Source: Methylococcaceae bacterium
Lineage (GTDB): Bacteria; Pseudomonadota; Gammaproteobacteria; Methylococcales; Methylococcaceae
Reading direction: 5' to 3'
NCBI GenBank assembly: GCA_004299145.1
Contig: SCQD01000187.1
Coordinates: 1 to 55,689, forward strand
DNA length: 55,689 nucleotides
Both the position numbers and the translations under genes were made by a program. This document shows, piece by piece, positions 1-9,004 of this stretch; the first letter of the stretch is position 1; each line of letters opens with the position of its first letter. The notes below the pieces were generated by a model, which saw only the letters and a program-made list of their open reading frames with translations, did no database searches and was not told the DNA's origin.

Positions 1-1481
1 TAGCGCGCCAGGGCCGGATCGGTTTCTTCGAGCTTGGCGCGCAACGCCTGGATTTTATGTTCGAGTTTGTCCATGTCGGGGACTTGCAGGTAAATCCGCA
101 TCTCGCTTTGCTTGTACGGCGCCACCGCGCCGAAATGCAGCGATTTGGCGGCTATAGCGCAGCCTTCGGCCTGCTGTATCGTCACCGCGTCGGAGACGAT
201 ATCGCAATTGAATGCCTGTTCGATGGTGACTTGGCTACCGACGATGGTGCATCTTTCCGCGCGCTTGATGATGATGCCGCCCTGCTGGGTTTTCAGCGTG
301 GCGCCCGAGGCAAAGCCTTCCACGATGATGTCGCCGTTTTGGTTGGTGGCGGAACCGCCGATCAGGTTTTTTTTCAGCAAAACCCTGCCGCCCTTGGATG
401 CCACAGTCCCGAAAACATCGGCGTGGATGGTGATGTGATTGCCCTCCACCACCCGTTTTTCCTGGATTTCGCCGTGTTCTTCGTATTCATCGCCGGTCAG
501 GTAAAGATCGCCGGTGGTGCGCGCGCTGACCCCGGCGCGGCTGACGATTTTTTCGGTGATGGATATCTGGTTGCTCTGGGTGTCGAAATTGAGAAAGCCG
601 TCCTGCGCGGAAACGACGAATTCGCCATCGGGGGTGATGTCGACCCGGGTGCCGGGACCGGCCAGGGTCAGCAGGTTGAAGTCCGCCGGCAAGGGCGGCT
701 CGATGGGGTTGCCGGAAATGTCGAAGCCCGTGATGCCCATGACCGGGGGGATTTTTTTCAGCAGGCGGATGTTTTTTTTGATCTGTGGAAAGTGGTTTTT
801 GAACTGGCGCAAGTCCAGCTTGCCGTTCGGCAGTTCCTTGGGCGAATCGTCCCGGTGGATTTCCTTGGCCAGTTCCTGAATGCCGGCGGACTTGCCCAGC
901 ACGGCGTCACGGCGCCGGGCGACGACCATGCGCCCGCTTTTGCCGGTTTCGATCGCCGCGCGCACCGGTTCCTCGGCAATACCGAAGTGTACGCCCTTGC
1001 CCCACATGTCGGCGACAAACTCATCGAACAACAGTTTTTCTTTCAGCATGCCCTCGGTGTTGACGCCATCGGTGCCTTTGTCGCTGACGACGGGTTCGAA
1101 AAAATATTCCGCTTGGCCGTTGCCGATTTTTACCGACTTATATAGCGCCCGCCTTTCAGCAGAAAACGCCACGACATCCGCCGCCAGACGCAGGGAGGCG
1201 CGGCTGTTCAAGGTGTCTGGCTCGTAAAGCGCCTGCAGAAAACACGGGTAATCGAGGTCCAGAAAATACGCATTCGAAGAAAATACGCGCACCACCATGA
1301 GGCGAAAAGCTTCGGTGCCTTCCAGTTTTGCCAGGTCGATGTGCAGCCCGTCCGCGCGCTGGACGAGAAACGGCGGCAAAATGATTTCACCGGGTTTCAG
1401 GTTGGTCAGAGTACCGATCACCGACAACGGCCTGTTTTCGCCGCTACCGGCAGCCTCGGTATTTGTCATGTCGTTTTCCAT
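1..1481 (-). CDS. FapA-like (DUF342) protein, 3' end outside window
   Basis: The minus-strand frame is open from an ATG at 1481 to the window edge, giving about 493 residues with no stop. A GGAG ribosome site lies about 7 bases upstream of the ATG; a second in-frame ATG lies at 1469. Residues ~250-440 carry the FapA/DUF342 pattern: a glycine-rich stretch with TGFDISGNPI and DGFLNFD, followed by right-handed beta-helix-like repeats (GGRVLLKKN, GDIIVEG, GGIIIKRAE). The segment nearest the edge (LEHKIQALRAKLEE) begins the usual C-terminal coiled coil. FapA family proteins are cytoplasmic and often sit near motility or signalling genes, but their biochemical role is poorly defined. It is transcribed away from the operon at 1663. 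Confidence 0.85.
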   Translation of the reverse strand, partial: MENDMTNTEAAGSGENRPLSVIGTLTNLKPGEIILPPFLVQRADGLHIDLAKLEGTEAFRLMVVRVFSSNAYFLDLDYPCFLQALYEPDTLNSRASLRLAADVVAFSAERRALYKSVKIGNGQAEYFFEPVVSDKGTDGVNTEGMLKEKLLFDEFVADMWGKGVHFGIAEEPVRAAIETGKSGRMVVARRRDAVLGKSAGIQELAKEIHRDDSPKELPNGKLDLRQFKNHFPQIKKNIRLLKKIPPVMGITGFDISGNPIEPPLPADFNLLTLAGPGTRVDITPDGEFVVSAQDGFLNFDTQSNQISITEKIVSRAGVSARTTGDLYLTGDEYEEHGEIQEKRVVEGNHITIHADVFGTVASKGGRVLLKKNLIGGSATNQNGDIIVEGFASGATLKTQQGGIIIKRAERCTIVGSQVTIEQAFNCDIVSDAVTIQQAEGCAIAAKSLHFGAVAPYKQSEMRIYLQVPDMDKLEHKIQALRAKLEETDPALAR

Positions 1482-1662
1482 GGGGTTGCTCCAAAGTCGA
1501 TGGCGCGTCCCGCGCCGCTGGATAATATACGTCTTATGGTAAACGGTTTAGCGCTCAATTGAACCCCACAAAGCCTGTGGGTTTGATCTTGCCTGATGAA
1601 ACATCCGGGTTGACGCTATACTGTGCCGGTTTTTGGTTCTGCCCCTGCATACCAGAGAGCCT

Positions 1663-2109
1663 ATGGTTCGTACAGCGTTTCCCCAGCTTATACCCGGCGT
1701 CTGCCTTTTACTGTCTATCCTATACGGGCCGAACGTATTGGGAGGGGAAGACATGGTGGTTATCGTCAATCCCGGCGTTTCACTGACCAGTCTTTCCGCC
1801 AATTTTGCCCGCGCCATATTCGGCATGCGTGTCCCGCAATGGCCCAGCGACGGTGAACTCAAGGTGTTCGTCCTTCCCGATCAACATCCACTGCATCGCG
1901 CCTTTTGCAAAAGCGTGCTGGACGTTTTCCCCAATCAACTGCGCACCGCCTGGGATCGCCAGGTTTTTTCCGGCACGGGCTCGGCGCCGATAGAAGTCAC
2001 TACCGAACAGGAAATGCTGGAACGGGTCGCGGGTACGCCGGGAGCCGTGGGCTATTTAGAGAAAGGTCAAGTCGATGCAAAAAAAGTCTATCCGCTTGCC
2101 GTTCGCTGA
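1663..2109 (+). CDS. PstS-like periplasmic substrate-binding domain protein
   Basis: This 148-residue protein has an N-terminal hydrophobic signal sequence (LIPGVCLLLSILYG) and a mature part resembling a short phosphate/PstS-type periplasmic binding domain (VVIVNPGVSLTSLSA near the start, GTPGAVGYLEKG near the end). The ATG at 1663 is preferred over the ATG at 1633 because it leads directly into the signal peptide and follows an AGAG sequence. The last 35 bases overlap the next gene, which implies translational coupling. Small proteins of this type are often encoded with sensory c-di-GMP proteins, and I infer that it supplies a ligand signal to the GGDEF/EAL protein two genes downstream. No ABC permease or ATPase is nearby, so transport is unlikely. 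Confidence 0.75.
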   Translation: MVRTAFPQLIPGVCLLLSILYGPNVLGGEDMVVIVNPGVSLTSLSANFARAIFGMRVPQWPSDGELKVFVLPDQHPLHRAFCKSVLDVFPNQLRTAWDRQVFSGTGSAPIEVTTEQEMLERVAGTPGAVGYLEKGQVDAKKVYPLAVR

Positions 2110-3274
2110 AGCATTTCTACTCATGCTGCTGGCGGCGGCACCGGCTTCGGCCTTGGAGCTGGTCGACGGCAATCTGCAGCTGCACGGTTTTTTCACCCAG
2201 GGCGCGGTATACGCCACCCACAATAATTTCTATGGCAACACCGACGACCACGTGGGCCTGGATTTTCGCGAGGTGGGGCTGAACGTCTCCACCCAGCCGT
2301 TCTCGCGTTTGCGGCTGGCGGCGCAAGGCGTATCGCGCTGGGCCGGGCAAGTCGATCAAGGCCAGCCCTGGCTGGATTTTGCCCTGGCCGACGTCACGTT
2401 TTTCAGCGATGAAACCCTGCGCGCCGGCATGCGGCTGGGACGCATGAAAAATCCTTATGGACTGTACACTGAAACCCGCGACGTCGCTTTCACCCGTCCG
2501 GGGGCTTTTTTGCCGCAGTCGATCTACGTGGACCGCTCGCGTAAATTCGCCTTGTCGGGCGATGGTTTTCATCTCTATGGCGACGTGCAGGTGCCGGGCG
2601 GCACGCTGAACGCGACTTTCGCCCTGATCGACCTGCCCATCAACGATGAAAGCAGCAAGGCCACGCTGGTCGGCCTGAATACCCAGGGAGATTTTGAGCA
2701 GGACCGCATGACGCCGGGGTTTCGTCTGCTCTACGAAACCGCCAATGGCCGCTGGCGCGGCGGCTTCACCTATTCCAGCCTGAGCCAGCGCTATAGCGCC
2801 GTGGCCGGTGAACGCTACCCGAACGGGCATATTCTGCTGGAGCCCTGGATAGTGTCGCTGCAATACACCGACGAAGACTGGACGCTCACCAGCGAGTATT
2901 CGCAACGCCATAACGCCGTGCAATTCCAGGGCCTGCCCGACAATCGCAGCACCTCGGAAAACTGGTACGTGCAAGCGGAATACCGGGTCGTGCCGCGCTG
3001 GGAGTTGTTGTTGCGCTACGATCAGTCCATTCAGGACATCGGCGATGCCGACGGCCGAAAATTCGCCGCCCAGTTCCAGCGCCCGGCTTTTACCCGCTAC
3101 ACGCGAGACCTTACCGCCGGCGTACGCTACGACGTCAACGCCAATTTCATGCTGCGCGCCGAATACCACCACATCGCCGGCGCCAACTGGCTGTCGCCGC
3201 TGGATAATCCCGATCCAGGCGATTTGCAACGCAACTGGGATATGTTCGTGCTGTTGGGATCGTTTCACTTTTGA
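2075..3274 (+). CDS. Outer-membrane beta-barrel protein (porin-like)
   Basis: This 399-residue protein starts with a signal peptide (LLMLLAAAPASA). The mature part has alternating amphipathic strands rich in aromatic residues and ends in a C-terminal phenylalanine (LLGSFHF), the usual Bam-recognition pattern of outer-membrane barrels. The start of the mature protein (LQLHGFFTQGAVYATHNNF) resembles barrels encoded in operons with sensory GGDEF or kinase proteins. The gene overlaps the upstream PstS-like gene by 35 bases, and its stop overlaps a possible TTG start of the next gene. The substrate is unknown. I infer that it admits or binds the ligand sensed by the operon. Confidence 0.8.
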   Translation: MQKKSIRLPFAEAFLLMLLAAAPASALELVDGNLQLHGFFTQGAVYATHNNFYGNTDDHVGLDFREVGLNVSTQPFSRLRLAAQGVSRWAGQVDQGQPWLDFALADVTFFSDETLRAGMRLGRMKNPYGLYTETRDVAFTRPGAFLPQSIYVDRSRKFALSGDGFHLYGDVQVPGGTLNATFALIDLPINDESSKATLVGLNTQGDFEQDRMTPGFRLLYETANGRWRGGFTYSSLSQRYSAVAGERYPNGHILLEPWIVSLQYTDEDWTLTSEYSQRHNAVQFQGLPDNRSTSENWYVQAEYRVVPRWELLLRYDQSIQDIGDADGRKFAAQFQRPAFTRYTRDLTAGVRYDVNANFMLRAEYHHIAGANWLSPLDNPDPGDLQRNWDMFVLLGSFHF

Positions 3275-3285
3275 GCGCCACGACC

Positions 3286-6129
3286 ATGACGCCGCGTCGT
3301 TTTTTCAGCCTGCGCTGGAAGCTGGTCATCAGCCTGTTGCTCTTGTCCCTGGCCATGAGCGGTTTGTTCGCGGTTTTTTTCCAGCGCTATTTGCTGAAAC
3401 GCTACGACGACGCGCGCCAGGAAACCGTAAGCCGTTACGCGCAACAGATCAATGGCCTGATTCGCCAGCAGAAAAAACACCTGGAACAAGTCGCTTCCGC
3501 CTTGCCCGCTCTTTCGCAAGTGCGCGCGGCGCTGGCTCAGCATGACCAGCCCGCCTTGCAGGCGCGTTTCGACCCGGTCTGGTCCACCTTCCAGTTGGAC
3601 TTGGGCCTGGATGGCGCGCGCTTTTTCGACAAGCAGGGCCGCCCACTGGCCGTGTGGGAAGACAGCGAGCAAAGCCATCTTCCTGATTGGTCGGCCATGC
3701 TGCAAACCACCCTGGAGCGCGAAGCGCCCAGCAGTTTCGTCGATTGCCGCCATGCTTGCCGCATCTATGCGCTGGCCCCCGTCCTGGTCGGCGGCGATAT
3801 CGCCGGTATTTTTGCGGTGGGCGCGACGCTGGCGGAAACCGTGCTGTCTTTCCGCAATACCTCCCACGCCGAAATCGCCATTTTCGCCCACGCGGAAACC
3901 GGCGGCAGCCCGGACCCCTGGGTACAGCGCTGGGGCTTGCAGTTGCAGGCCGCTTCCAATGCGCTGACCACCCGCGCTTTACTGCAGCAACTGGCAGAGC
4001 AAACCGATCTCGCCGGCTTGCTGCAAGGCTCCCGGCGCTTCAGCGGGTCGAACCGCACCTACCAGGTGGCGCCCATCGCCCTGGAGCCGGACAACCAGAC
4101 GCCGGGCATGGTGCTGCTGACCCTGGAAGATATCAGCGCCGGCTTGGCCGACGCCAACGACACGGTGCGGCGCTTTTTGATCATGGACCTGTCGGCGGTA
4201 ATGCTCTACCTGACATTGATCACGGTCATGCTGGGCCACGCCCTCAACCGCTTGTTGCGCACCGCGAAACTCATTCCGCTGCTGGGCAGCGGCAAATTCG
4301 AAGCGCTGCGCGTCGCGCTGCAACCGCGCCCGCACGTGTTGCTGCACGACGAGATCGACGTGCTGGATTGCACCGCCATCGAGCTGTCGCGCCGCCTGGA
4401 AACGCTGGAACACGAAATCAGCATACGCACCGAATCGCTGAAAGCCGCGCTGGATGCGGCTTCCATCGAAAAGAGCTTCGCCACCCGCCTGCTGGACAAC
4501 GCCCAGGCCATCATCGTCACCAGCGACCAGCAAGGCGCCATCGTTTCTCTCAACCGTTACGGCCAGGAGCTGTCCGGATTTCAGCTGGAGGATTTGATCG
4601 GCCGTCCGCTGCTCGGTTCGCCGCTGTTCCCGGCGCCGGCGCGCCCCATCGCCGACCGGCTGAAGGCAATCGCCCAGACGCATAGCGGCCAACTGCGCCA
4701 TGAAGCGGACATGCACTGCCGCGACGCGGAGCCGCGCCTGATTTCCTGGACCCACACGGTGCTCGACGCCACGCCGCAGCGGCCGGCCGCCCTGTTGTCG
4801 GTGGGGCTGGACATCAGCGAACGCCAACAGCACGAAACGCGGCTGGCCTATCTGGCCGACCACGACCCGCTGACCGGCTGCTACAACCGCCGCCGCTTTC
4901 ACGCCGAACTGAAACGGCTGCTGGACAAATCGCTGCGTCAACCCAAGCGGGGGGCATTGCTGTATCTCGACCTCGACCGCTTCAAATACCTCAACGACAC
5001 CTGCGGCCACCAGGCCGGCGACAGCCTGCTGCTGATCGTCACTGAACAACTGCGGCAATTGCTGCGCACCTCGGACATCATCGCCCGCCTCGGCGGCGAC
5101 GAATTCGCCATCCTGCTGCTGGATGCCGACGTGGCGGCGGCCATCGAAGTGGCCGAACGCATCAATCACCAGCTGGAAACCATCAACTTTCCCAGCCTGG
5201 GCTTGACGCATCGCGTGTCCGCCAGCATCGGCATTGCGCTGTTCCCGCAGGACGGCGCGGACGCCCGCGAACTGCTGGTCAATGCCGACCTGGCCATGTA
5301 CCAGGCCAAAGCAAAAGGCCGCGTCTGCTGGCACGTGTTTTCCGCGCAGGAGCAAGCCAGGGAACGCCTGTACGAATGGGTGGTGTGGGAAGAGCGCATC
5401 CAGCGCGGCATGGCCGAAGACCGCTTCGAACTGTACTACCAGCCGGTGCTGTCCATCCCCGACCATACGGTGCGGCACTACGAAGTCTTGCTGCGCCTGC
5501 GCCTGGACGACGGCAGCCTGGCGCCGCCCAGCCAGTTCCTGGAAATCGCCGAACGCGGCGGGCTGATCAGCGAGCTGGACCGCTGGGTGGTGCGCAAAGC
5601 GCTGCAACGGCTGGAAGCATTGCCGGACACCAGCCTGTCGTTTGCCGTCAATTTATCCGGGGCCAGCATCGGCAGCACCAAATTGCTGGACGATTTGCGC
5701 GGATTTTTCGCCGGCAGCAGCCTGCAACCCGGGCGGGTGATATTCGAAATCACCGAAACCGCCGCCGTGGCCGATCTGACCGAAGCGCGCCAGTTCGTCA
5801 ACGAAGTGCGCGGCTTCGGCTGTTTGTTTGCGCTGGACGATTTCGGCAGCGGTTTCGCATCCTTCTTCTACCTCAAACAATTCCCGGTCGATTACGTCAA
5901 GATCGACGGATCGTTCATACGCAACCTGCCCGCCAATCTGGACGACCAGATTTTCGTGCGCGCCATGGTGGAAATTGCCCGCGCCTACGGCAAAAAAACC
6001 GTGGCGGAATTCGTCGAAGACCAAGCTACGCTCAACCTGCTGCGCGACTACGGCGTGGATTACGGGCAAGGCTATTACATCGGTAAACCCGCGCCGGGTT
6101 TGCTCAAGAACAACTGCGACTTGCCTTGA
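3286..6129 (+). CDS. Membrane sensor with PAS, GGDEF and EAL domains (c-di-GMP turnover)
   Basis: About 947 residues from the ATG at 3286. A TTG at 3271 overlaps the previous stop as TTGA and is an alternative, coupled start. The order is: TM1 (~8-30), a periplasmic sensor region (~33-295), TM2 (~296-325), a linker, PAS (~400-505), GGDEF (~525-690) and EAL (~705-945). The GGDEF motif is intact and is preceded by an RTSD inhibitory site five residues upstream, so a product-inhibited cyclase is expected. The phosphodiesterase signature is EVLLRL rather than EALLRL, but the catalytic EITET, DDFGSG, VKIDG, AEFVE and GQGYYIG segments are present, so the domain may still be active. It sits at the inner membrane. 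The operon partners suggest that it reads an extracellular ligand. Confidence 0.92.
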   Translation: MTPRRFFSLRWKLVISLLLLSLAMSGLFAVFFQRYLLKRYDDARQETVSRYAQQINGLIRQQKKHLEQVASALPALSQVRAALAQHDQPALQARFDPVWSTFQLDLGLDGARFFDKQGRPLAVWEDSEQSHLPDWSAMLQTTLEREAPSSFVDCRHACRIYALAPVLVGGDIAGIFAVGATLAETVLSFRNTSHAEIAIFAHAETGGSPDPWVQRWGLQLQAASNALTTRALLQQLAEQTDLAGLLQGSRRFSGSNRTYQVAPIALEPDNQTPGMVLLTLEDISAGLADANDTVRRFLIMDLSAVMLYLTLITVMLGHALNRLLRTAKLIPLLGSGKFEALRVALQPRPHVLLHDEIDVLDCTAIELSRRLETLEHEISIRTESLKAALDAASIEKSFATRLLDNAQAIIVTSDQQGAIVSLNRYGQELSGFQLEDLIGRPLLGSPLFPAPARPIADRLKAIAQTHSGQLRHEADMHCRDAEPRLISWTHTVLDATPQRPAALLSVGLDISERQQHETRLAYLADHDPLTGCYNRRRFHAELKRLLDKSLRQPKRGALLYLDLDRFKYLNDTCGHQAGDSLLLIVTEQLRQLLRTSDIIARLGGDEFAILLLDADVAAAIEVAERINHQLETINFPSLGLTHRVSASIGIALFPQDGADARELLVNADLAMYQAKAKGRVCWHVFSAQEQARERLYEWVVWEERIQRGMAEDRFELYYQPVLSIPDHTVRHYEVLLRLRLDDGSLAPPSQFLEIAERGGLISELDRWVVRKALQRLEALPDTSLSFAVNLSGASIGSTKLLDDLRGFFAGSSLQPGRVIFEITETAAVADLTEARQFVNEVRGFGCLFALDDFGSGFASFFYLKQFPVDYVKIDGSFIRNLPANLDDQIFVRAMVEIARAYGKKTVAEFVEDQATLNLLRDYGVDYGQGYYIGKPAPGLLKNNCDLP

Positions 6130-6225
6130 GGTTGAGCTGCCTGGCGGCGAAAATCAGGCCGTCGTCGAGTGGCTGATGGCGAGGCTGCCTGGTGGTTGGC
6201 GAGCCAGGCAATTTTCGACCAGCTC

Positions 6226-7350
6226 TCACCTCCTCGCAGGCAGCTCAGCGGGACAATCAGGGATGGATATCGCGTAACCCGGCGCCTGAACGGCGCGGAA
6301 GATGGTCATTTGGCTGGAGTCTATCGCTTGCCGCGTCACGAATTCGGCGGCGCCGGCATCCGCGGGAATGGCGCAGCGATACAGCGCGGCATCGGCATGA
6401 ACGGGATCGTTGAAGTTTTCGTCGGGAACGGCCTCCATTTTGTCGTATTCATACAACACATAACCCACGCCGGGCGCCATCCCCGACACGGTAACGGTCA
6501 ATTCCAGCGGCATCGGAGCGGGGCGGCGCGAGCTGTGGTTTTTAATCGCGGGCCGTTCACAATTGACGTCCGTCGTTACCCTCACCGGCACGGTTTCGTG
6601 CCTCTGGTCCATGACCCCGGTAAAAGCGATGCCGTAATTGCCCGTGTTCTTTGCCAAGGCATAAGGCGATGTGCCTCGATTGGCTTGCCGGCGGGATTTT
6701 AAAAAATCATCGAAGGCATACGAATAATAGAAAGGGTATACCTCAGGTTGGTCCGGGGTATACAAACCGTTGTCGCTGAACACCATCCTGTCGTCGCCGT
6801 GATAGGCCGGATCGTGCAAATCGTGCGGGGTATCGATGCCGATCACCGGCACGATATGATCATATTGCGGATCGGGAGACGGCAAAGGCAGCACCGATTT
6901 ATTTTCATAAACCCCGATGGCGACCGGGTGGCCGTTCACCACGTTTTCCTTCACCCATGACAAAAAAACGGCGGGGTCCGAGCCGGGCTGGGTATACAAA
7001 GGCTCGACGGCCAGGTGCATGCGGCGCGCGGCGTCGCGATCATTGCCGCCTACCAGCAATTGACTTCTTATGAGTTGTTGCGGAACGCGGGGGCTGGCCA
7101 AGGCCCTTGCGTCGTACTGCGAAATGTATTGCCCATAATACAAGCCGGCACTGACAAAGGCGGCTTCGCCGCAGTAACCAAAATTGGCATTCCATTCCAG
7201 GCGCGCTGGAATGTCGTTCCGCTGCGACAGCATCGACGCCGGTGTTGCAGGGTAAGCCGGAGTGGCCGGACAATACTGCCCGGCGACCGTTGTTGTAACC
7301 GGCGCCAGCAGTATCAATCCCAACAGCACTATCATAAAACCGGGGTGCAT
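6226..7350 (-). CDS. Secreted papain-like (C39-like) protein
   Basis: 374 residues. The start at 7350 is set by a near-perfect AGGAGG site and leads straight into a signal peptide (FMIVLLGLILLAPVTTTVAG); the same frame extends upstream, but without signal character. The mature protein contains FGYCGEAAFVSAGLYYGQY (candidate catalytic Cys in CGEAA), YDHIVPVIGID (candidate His) and VFSDNGLY (candidate Asp/Asn), which follows the C39-like papain fold. The C-terminal third looks like a beta-sandwich. The protein is probably exported, and whether it is a protease is unproven. It lies 116 bases downstream of bcp on the same strand but has its own strong ribosome site. Confidence 0.6.
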   Translation of the reverse strand: MHPGFMIVLLGLILLAPVTTTVAGQYCPATPAYPATPASMLSQRNDIPARLEWNANFGYCGEAAFVSAGLYYGQYISQYDARALASPRVPQQLIRSQLLVGGNDRDAARRMHLAVEPLYTQPGSDPAVFLSWVKENVVNGHPVAIGVYENKSVLPLPSPDPQYDHIVPVIGIDTPHDLHDPAYHGDDRMVFSDNGLYTPDQPEVYPFYYSYAFDDFLKSRRQANRGTSPYALAKNTGNYGIAFTGVMDQRHETVPVRVTTDVNCERPAIKNHSSRRPAPMPLELTVTVSGMAPGVGYVLYEYDKMEAVPDENFNDPVHADAALYRCAIPADAGAAEFVTRQAIDSSQMTIFRAVQAPGYAISIPDCPAELPARR

Positions 7351-7466
7351 GGTATTCCTCCTTCGGCTGGTAGCGGTCATCGGGATCGTGCCATTGCACC
7401 AAGGCCACGGCCGGGTCGTTCTCGTTGGCAGGCCCCGGTCTGACCTTGACGTAGCAGCCATCGATG
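7351..7466 (-). other. Intergenic stretch with an open frame of unknown origin
   Basis: Between bcp and the papain-like gene, one minus-strand frame reads as protein-like sequence with no stop (VKVRPGPANENDPAVA, then LVQWHDPDDRYQPKEEYHA). It continues out of frame into the signal peptide region of the next gene. It has no start codon with a ribosome site and may be the tail of an older gene. The support is weak. Confidence 0.25.
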
Positions 7467-7940
7467 CTATTTGGACAGGCTCTTGACCGCTGCCAGCACG
7501 GCTTCCCAATGCCCTTCCACTTTCACTTTGCGCCACTCGGCGGCCAGCTTGCCGTCGCGGCCGATGAGAAAGGTGCTGCGCTCTATGCCCCTGACTTGCT
7601 TGCCGTACATGTTTTTCGGCTTGATGACGTCGAACAGGCCGCACAGGGCTTCGTCGGCATCGGACAGCAACTCGAATGGAAAACAATGCTTGGTTTTGAA
7701 ACCGTCGTGGGATTTCACGCTGTCGCGGGAAATGCCCAGGATGACCGCGTTCAGCGCCTGGAACTCGGCATAATGGTCGCGAAAATCCTGGCTTTCCTGG
7801 GTGCAGCCGGGGGTGTTGTCTTTGGGGTAGAAATACAGTACCACCGGCTGGCCGTGAAACTGGGACAGGCTGAGGGTTTGACCGCCGGTGGCGGCGGCGC
7901 TGAAGTCGGGTACGGCGTGGCCGATGCGGATGTCGCTCAT
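7467..7940 (-). CDS. bcp: Thioredoxin-dependent thiol peroxidase (BCP/PrxQ peroxiredoxin)
   Basis: 157 residues, full length for the family. The peroxidatic cysteine is Cys46 in YPKDNTPGCTQE. The resolving cysteine that many BCP proteins carry five residues later is absent here (CTQESQ). Cys85 or Cys100 could resolve instead, or the enzyme could act in a one-Cys manner. It reduces hydroperoxides in the cytoplasm using thioredoxin. The gene starts 12 bases after gcvR on the same strand, and gcvR-bcp is the gene order known from E. coli. Confidence 0.95.
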   Translation of the reverse strand: MSDIRIGHAVPDFSAAATGGQTLSLSQFHGQPVVLYFYPKDNTPGCTQESQDFRDHYAEFQALNAVILGISRDSVKSHDGFKTKHCFPFELLSDADEALCGLFDVIKPKNMYGKQVRGIERSTFLIGRDGKLAAEWRKVKVEGHWEAVLAAVKSLSK

Positions 7941-7952
7941 GTCAGGTATCGC

Positions 7953-8501
7953 TCAACGTTTGATGGGCTCCATGATGGCGTCCAGGTTGGTGTGGTCGCA
8001 AAAATCCAAAAACTCGTCGCGCAAGGAAATCACTCGTATGGATGAAGGCACTTTGACGATGAGGTGGGCGGTGAACAAAGGCGAGCCGCTGAACGGCGCT
8101 TCGTAGCGGCTGACCGATACGTCGTGGATTTGCACGTCGTGAAAGGAGAAGAAAGACACGATTTCGTGCAGCACGCCGGGTTGTTCCGGGGCGTAGATGT
8201 CCACGGTGTAGGGGATCATGTCGACCTGGTCTTGCGGAACGTCTTCCACCCGATGGGTGCGCAGTTTCCAGTTGAGCCGGTTGGTCAGGGACTCCAGCGC
8301 CGTTTCCAGGCGGGCGATGTGGTTCCAGTTGCCTTCCGCCAGAAAATAAGCGGCCAGATCGCCGCCCAGGTCGGTCATGCGCGCTTCCGCGACCGAGCAG
8401 CGGCAATCGCCGATGGCGCGGCTCAGTTCTTCGATCATGGTGGACGGGTGCGCCCCCACTGCCGTGACGATCAGTTGCATGGGTGATGAAGATTTGCTCA
8501 T
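7953..8501 (-). CDS. gcvR: Glycine cleavage system regulator GcvR, two ACT domains
   Basis: 182 residues from the ATG at 8501; the frame extends to 8558, but that part has no protein character. Two ACT-type domains are visible: the first begins LIVTAVGAHPSTMIEELSRA, the second TVDIYAPEQPGVLHEIVSFF. In E. coli, GcvR binds GcvA and represses the glycine cleavage operon when glycine is low. No gcvA or gcvTHP lies in this window. The ribosome site is weak at this start; the ATG at residue 8 (MQLIV) is a possible alternative. It is probably cotranscribed with bcp. Confidence 0.88.
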   Translation of the reverse strand: MSKSSSPMQLIVTAVGAHPSTMIEELSRAIGDCRCSVAEARMTDLGGDLAAYFLAEGNWNHIARLETALESLTNRLNWKLRTHRVEDVPQDQVDMIPYTVDIYAPEQPGVLHEIVSFFSFHDVQIHDVSVSRYEAPFSGSPLFTAHLIVKVPSSIRVISLRDEFLDFCDHTNLDAIMEPIKR

Positions 8502-8612
8502 AGTGAATCGTGTATGTTTTTGGCCTGTGCACATTCCTGGCGGCAAGGCCGGGATCATCGGCGGTTAGTTTACCATGGCGGCATGGGGGACGCGGCGTGG
8601 CCGGTTGCCGGC

Positions 8613-8906
8613 TTACTGGCTCAGCCAGACGTCCAGCGGCGTGGTCAGGAAAGTTTCCAGCGGTATGCCGCCGCTGCCGGCGACCAGCGCGGTACTGTCG
8701 GCATACTGCGCTGCAAAGCGCAGCAGCGCCGGCTTGTCGATGCGCGCCAATTGCAGCACGTTGCGCGACAGCGTCGGTTCTACGATGGCGTCCAGCACAT
8801 AGCTTTTCCAGCGAAATTCGTCTTCCACCAGGGCGGCCGCGCCCGGATAACCCCCAAAATAGATGAACTGCTCTATGTTCCAGCCGAGTAGAAGGATGCG
8901 CTGCAC
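8613..8906 (-). pseudogene. Remnant of an AAA/DUF4143-type ATPase
   Basis: The 97-residue frame begins mid-protein. It contains the motif string of the family (LGWNIEQFIYFGGYPGAA, then YVLDAIVEPTLSRNVLQL and RIDKPALLR), which normally lies in the middle of a ~380-residue ATPase. The Walker A and B regions and most of the C-terminus are absent. After PALLR the sequence reads through different material and ends in DVWLSQ. There is no ribosome site. It marks the edge of an accessory region. Confidence 0.7.
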
Positions 8907-9004
8907 GAAGGGAAGCGTATCATGAGGCTGCTTTGCTCGAACGATGCGGCATCGCCGACTTACCTCGATTACGCACTAAAATTTATTAACTGATTGGAGT
9001 TATC

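Noticed and set aside
57-1145. 362-residue plus-strand frame
   Set aside because: It is antisense to the FapA-like gene, which shows clear family motifs and a ribosome site; the plus frame has no recognisable protein character.
2117-3268. 383-residue minus-strand frame
   Set aside because: Shadow of the outer-membrane barrel gene; its composition is that of antisense to a GC-rich gene.
3979-5607. 542-residue minus-strand frame
   Set aside because: Antisense to the GGDEF/EAL gene, whose motifs are intact on the plus strand.
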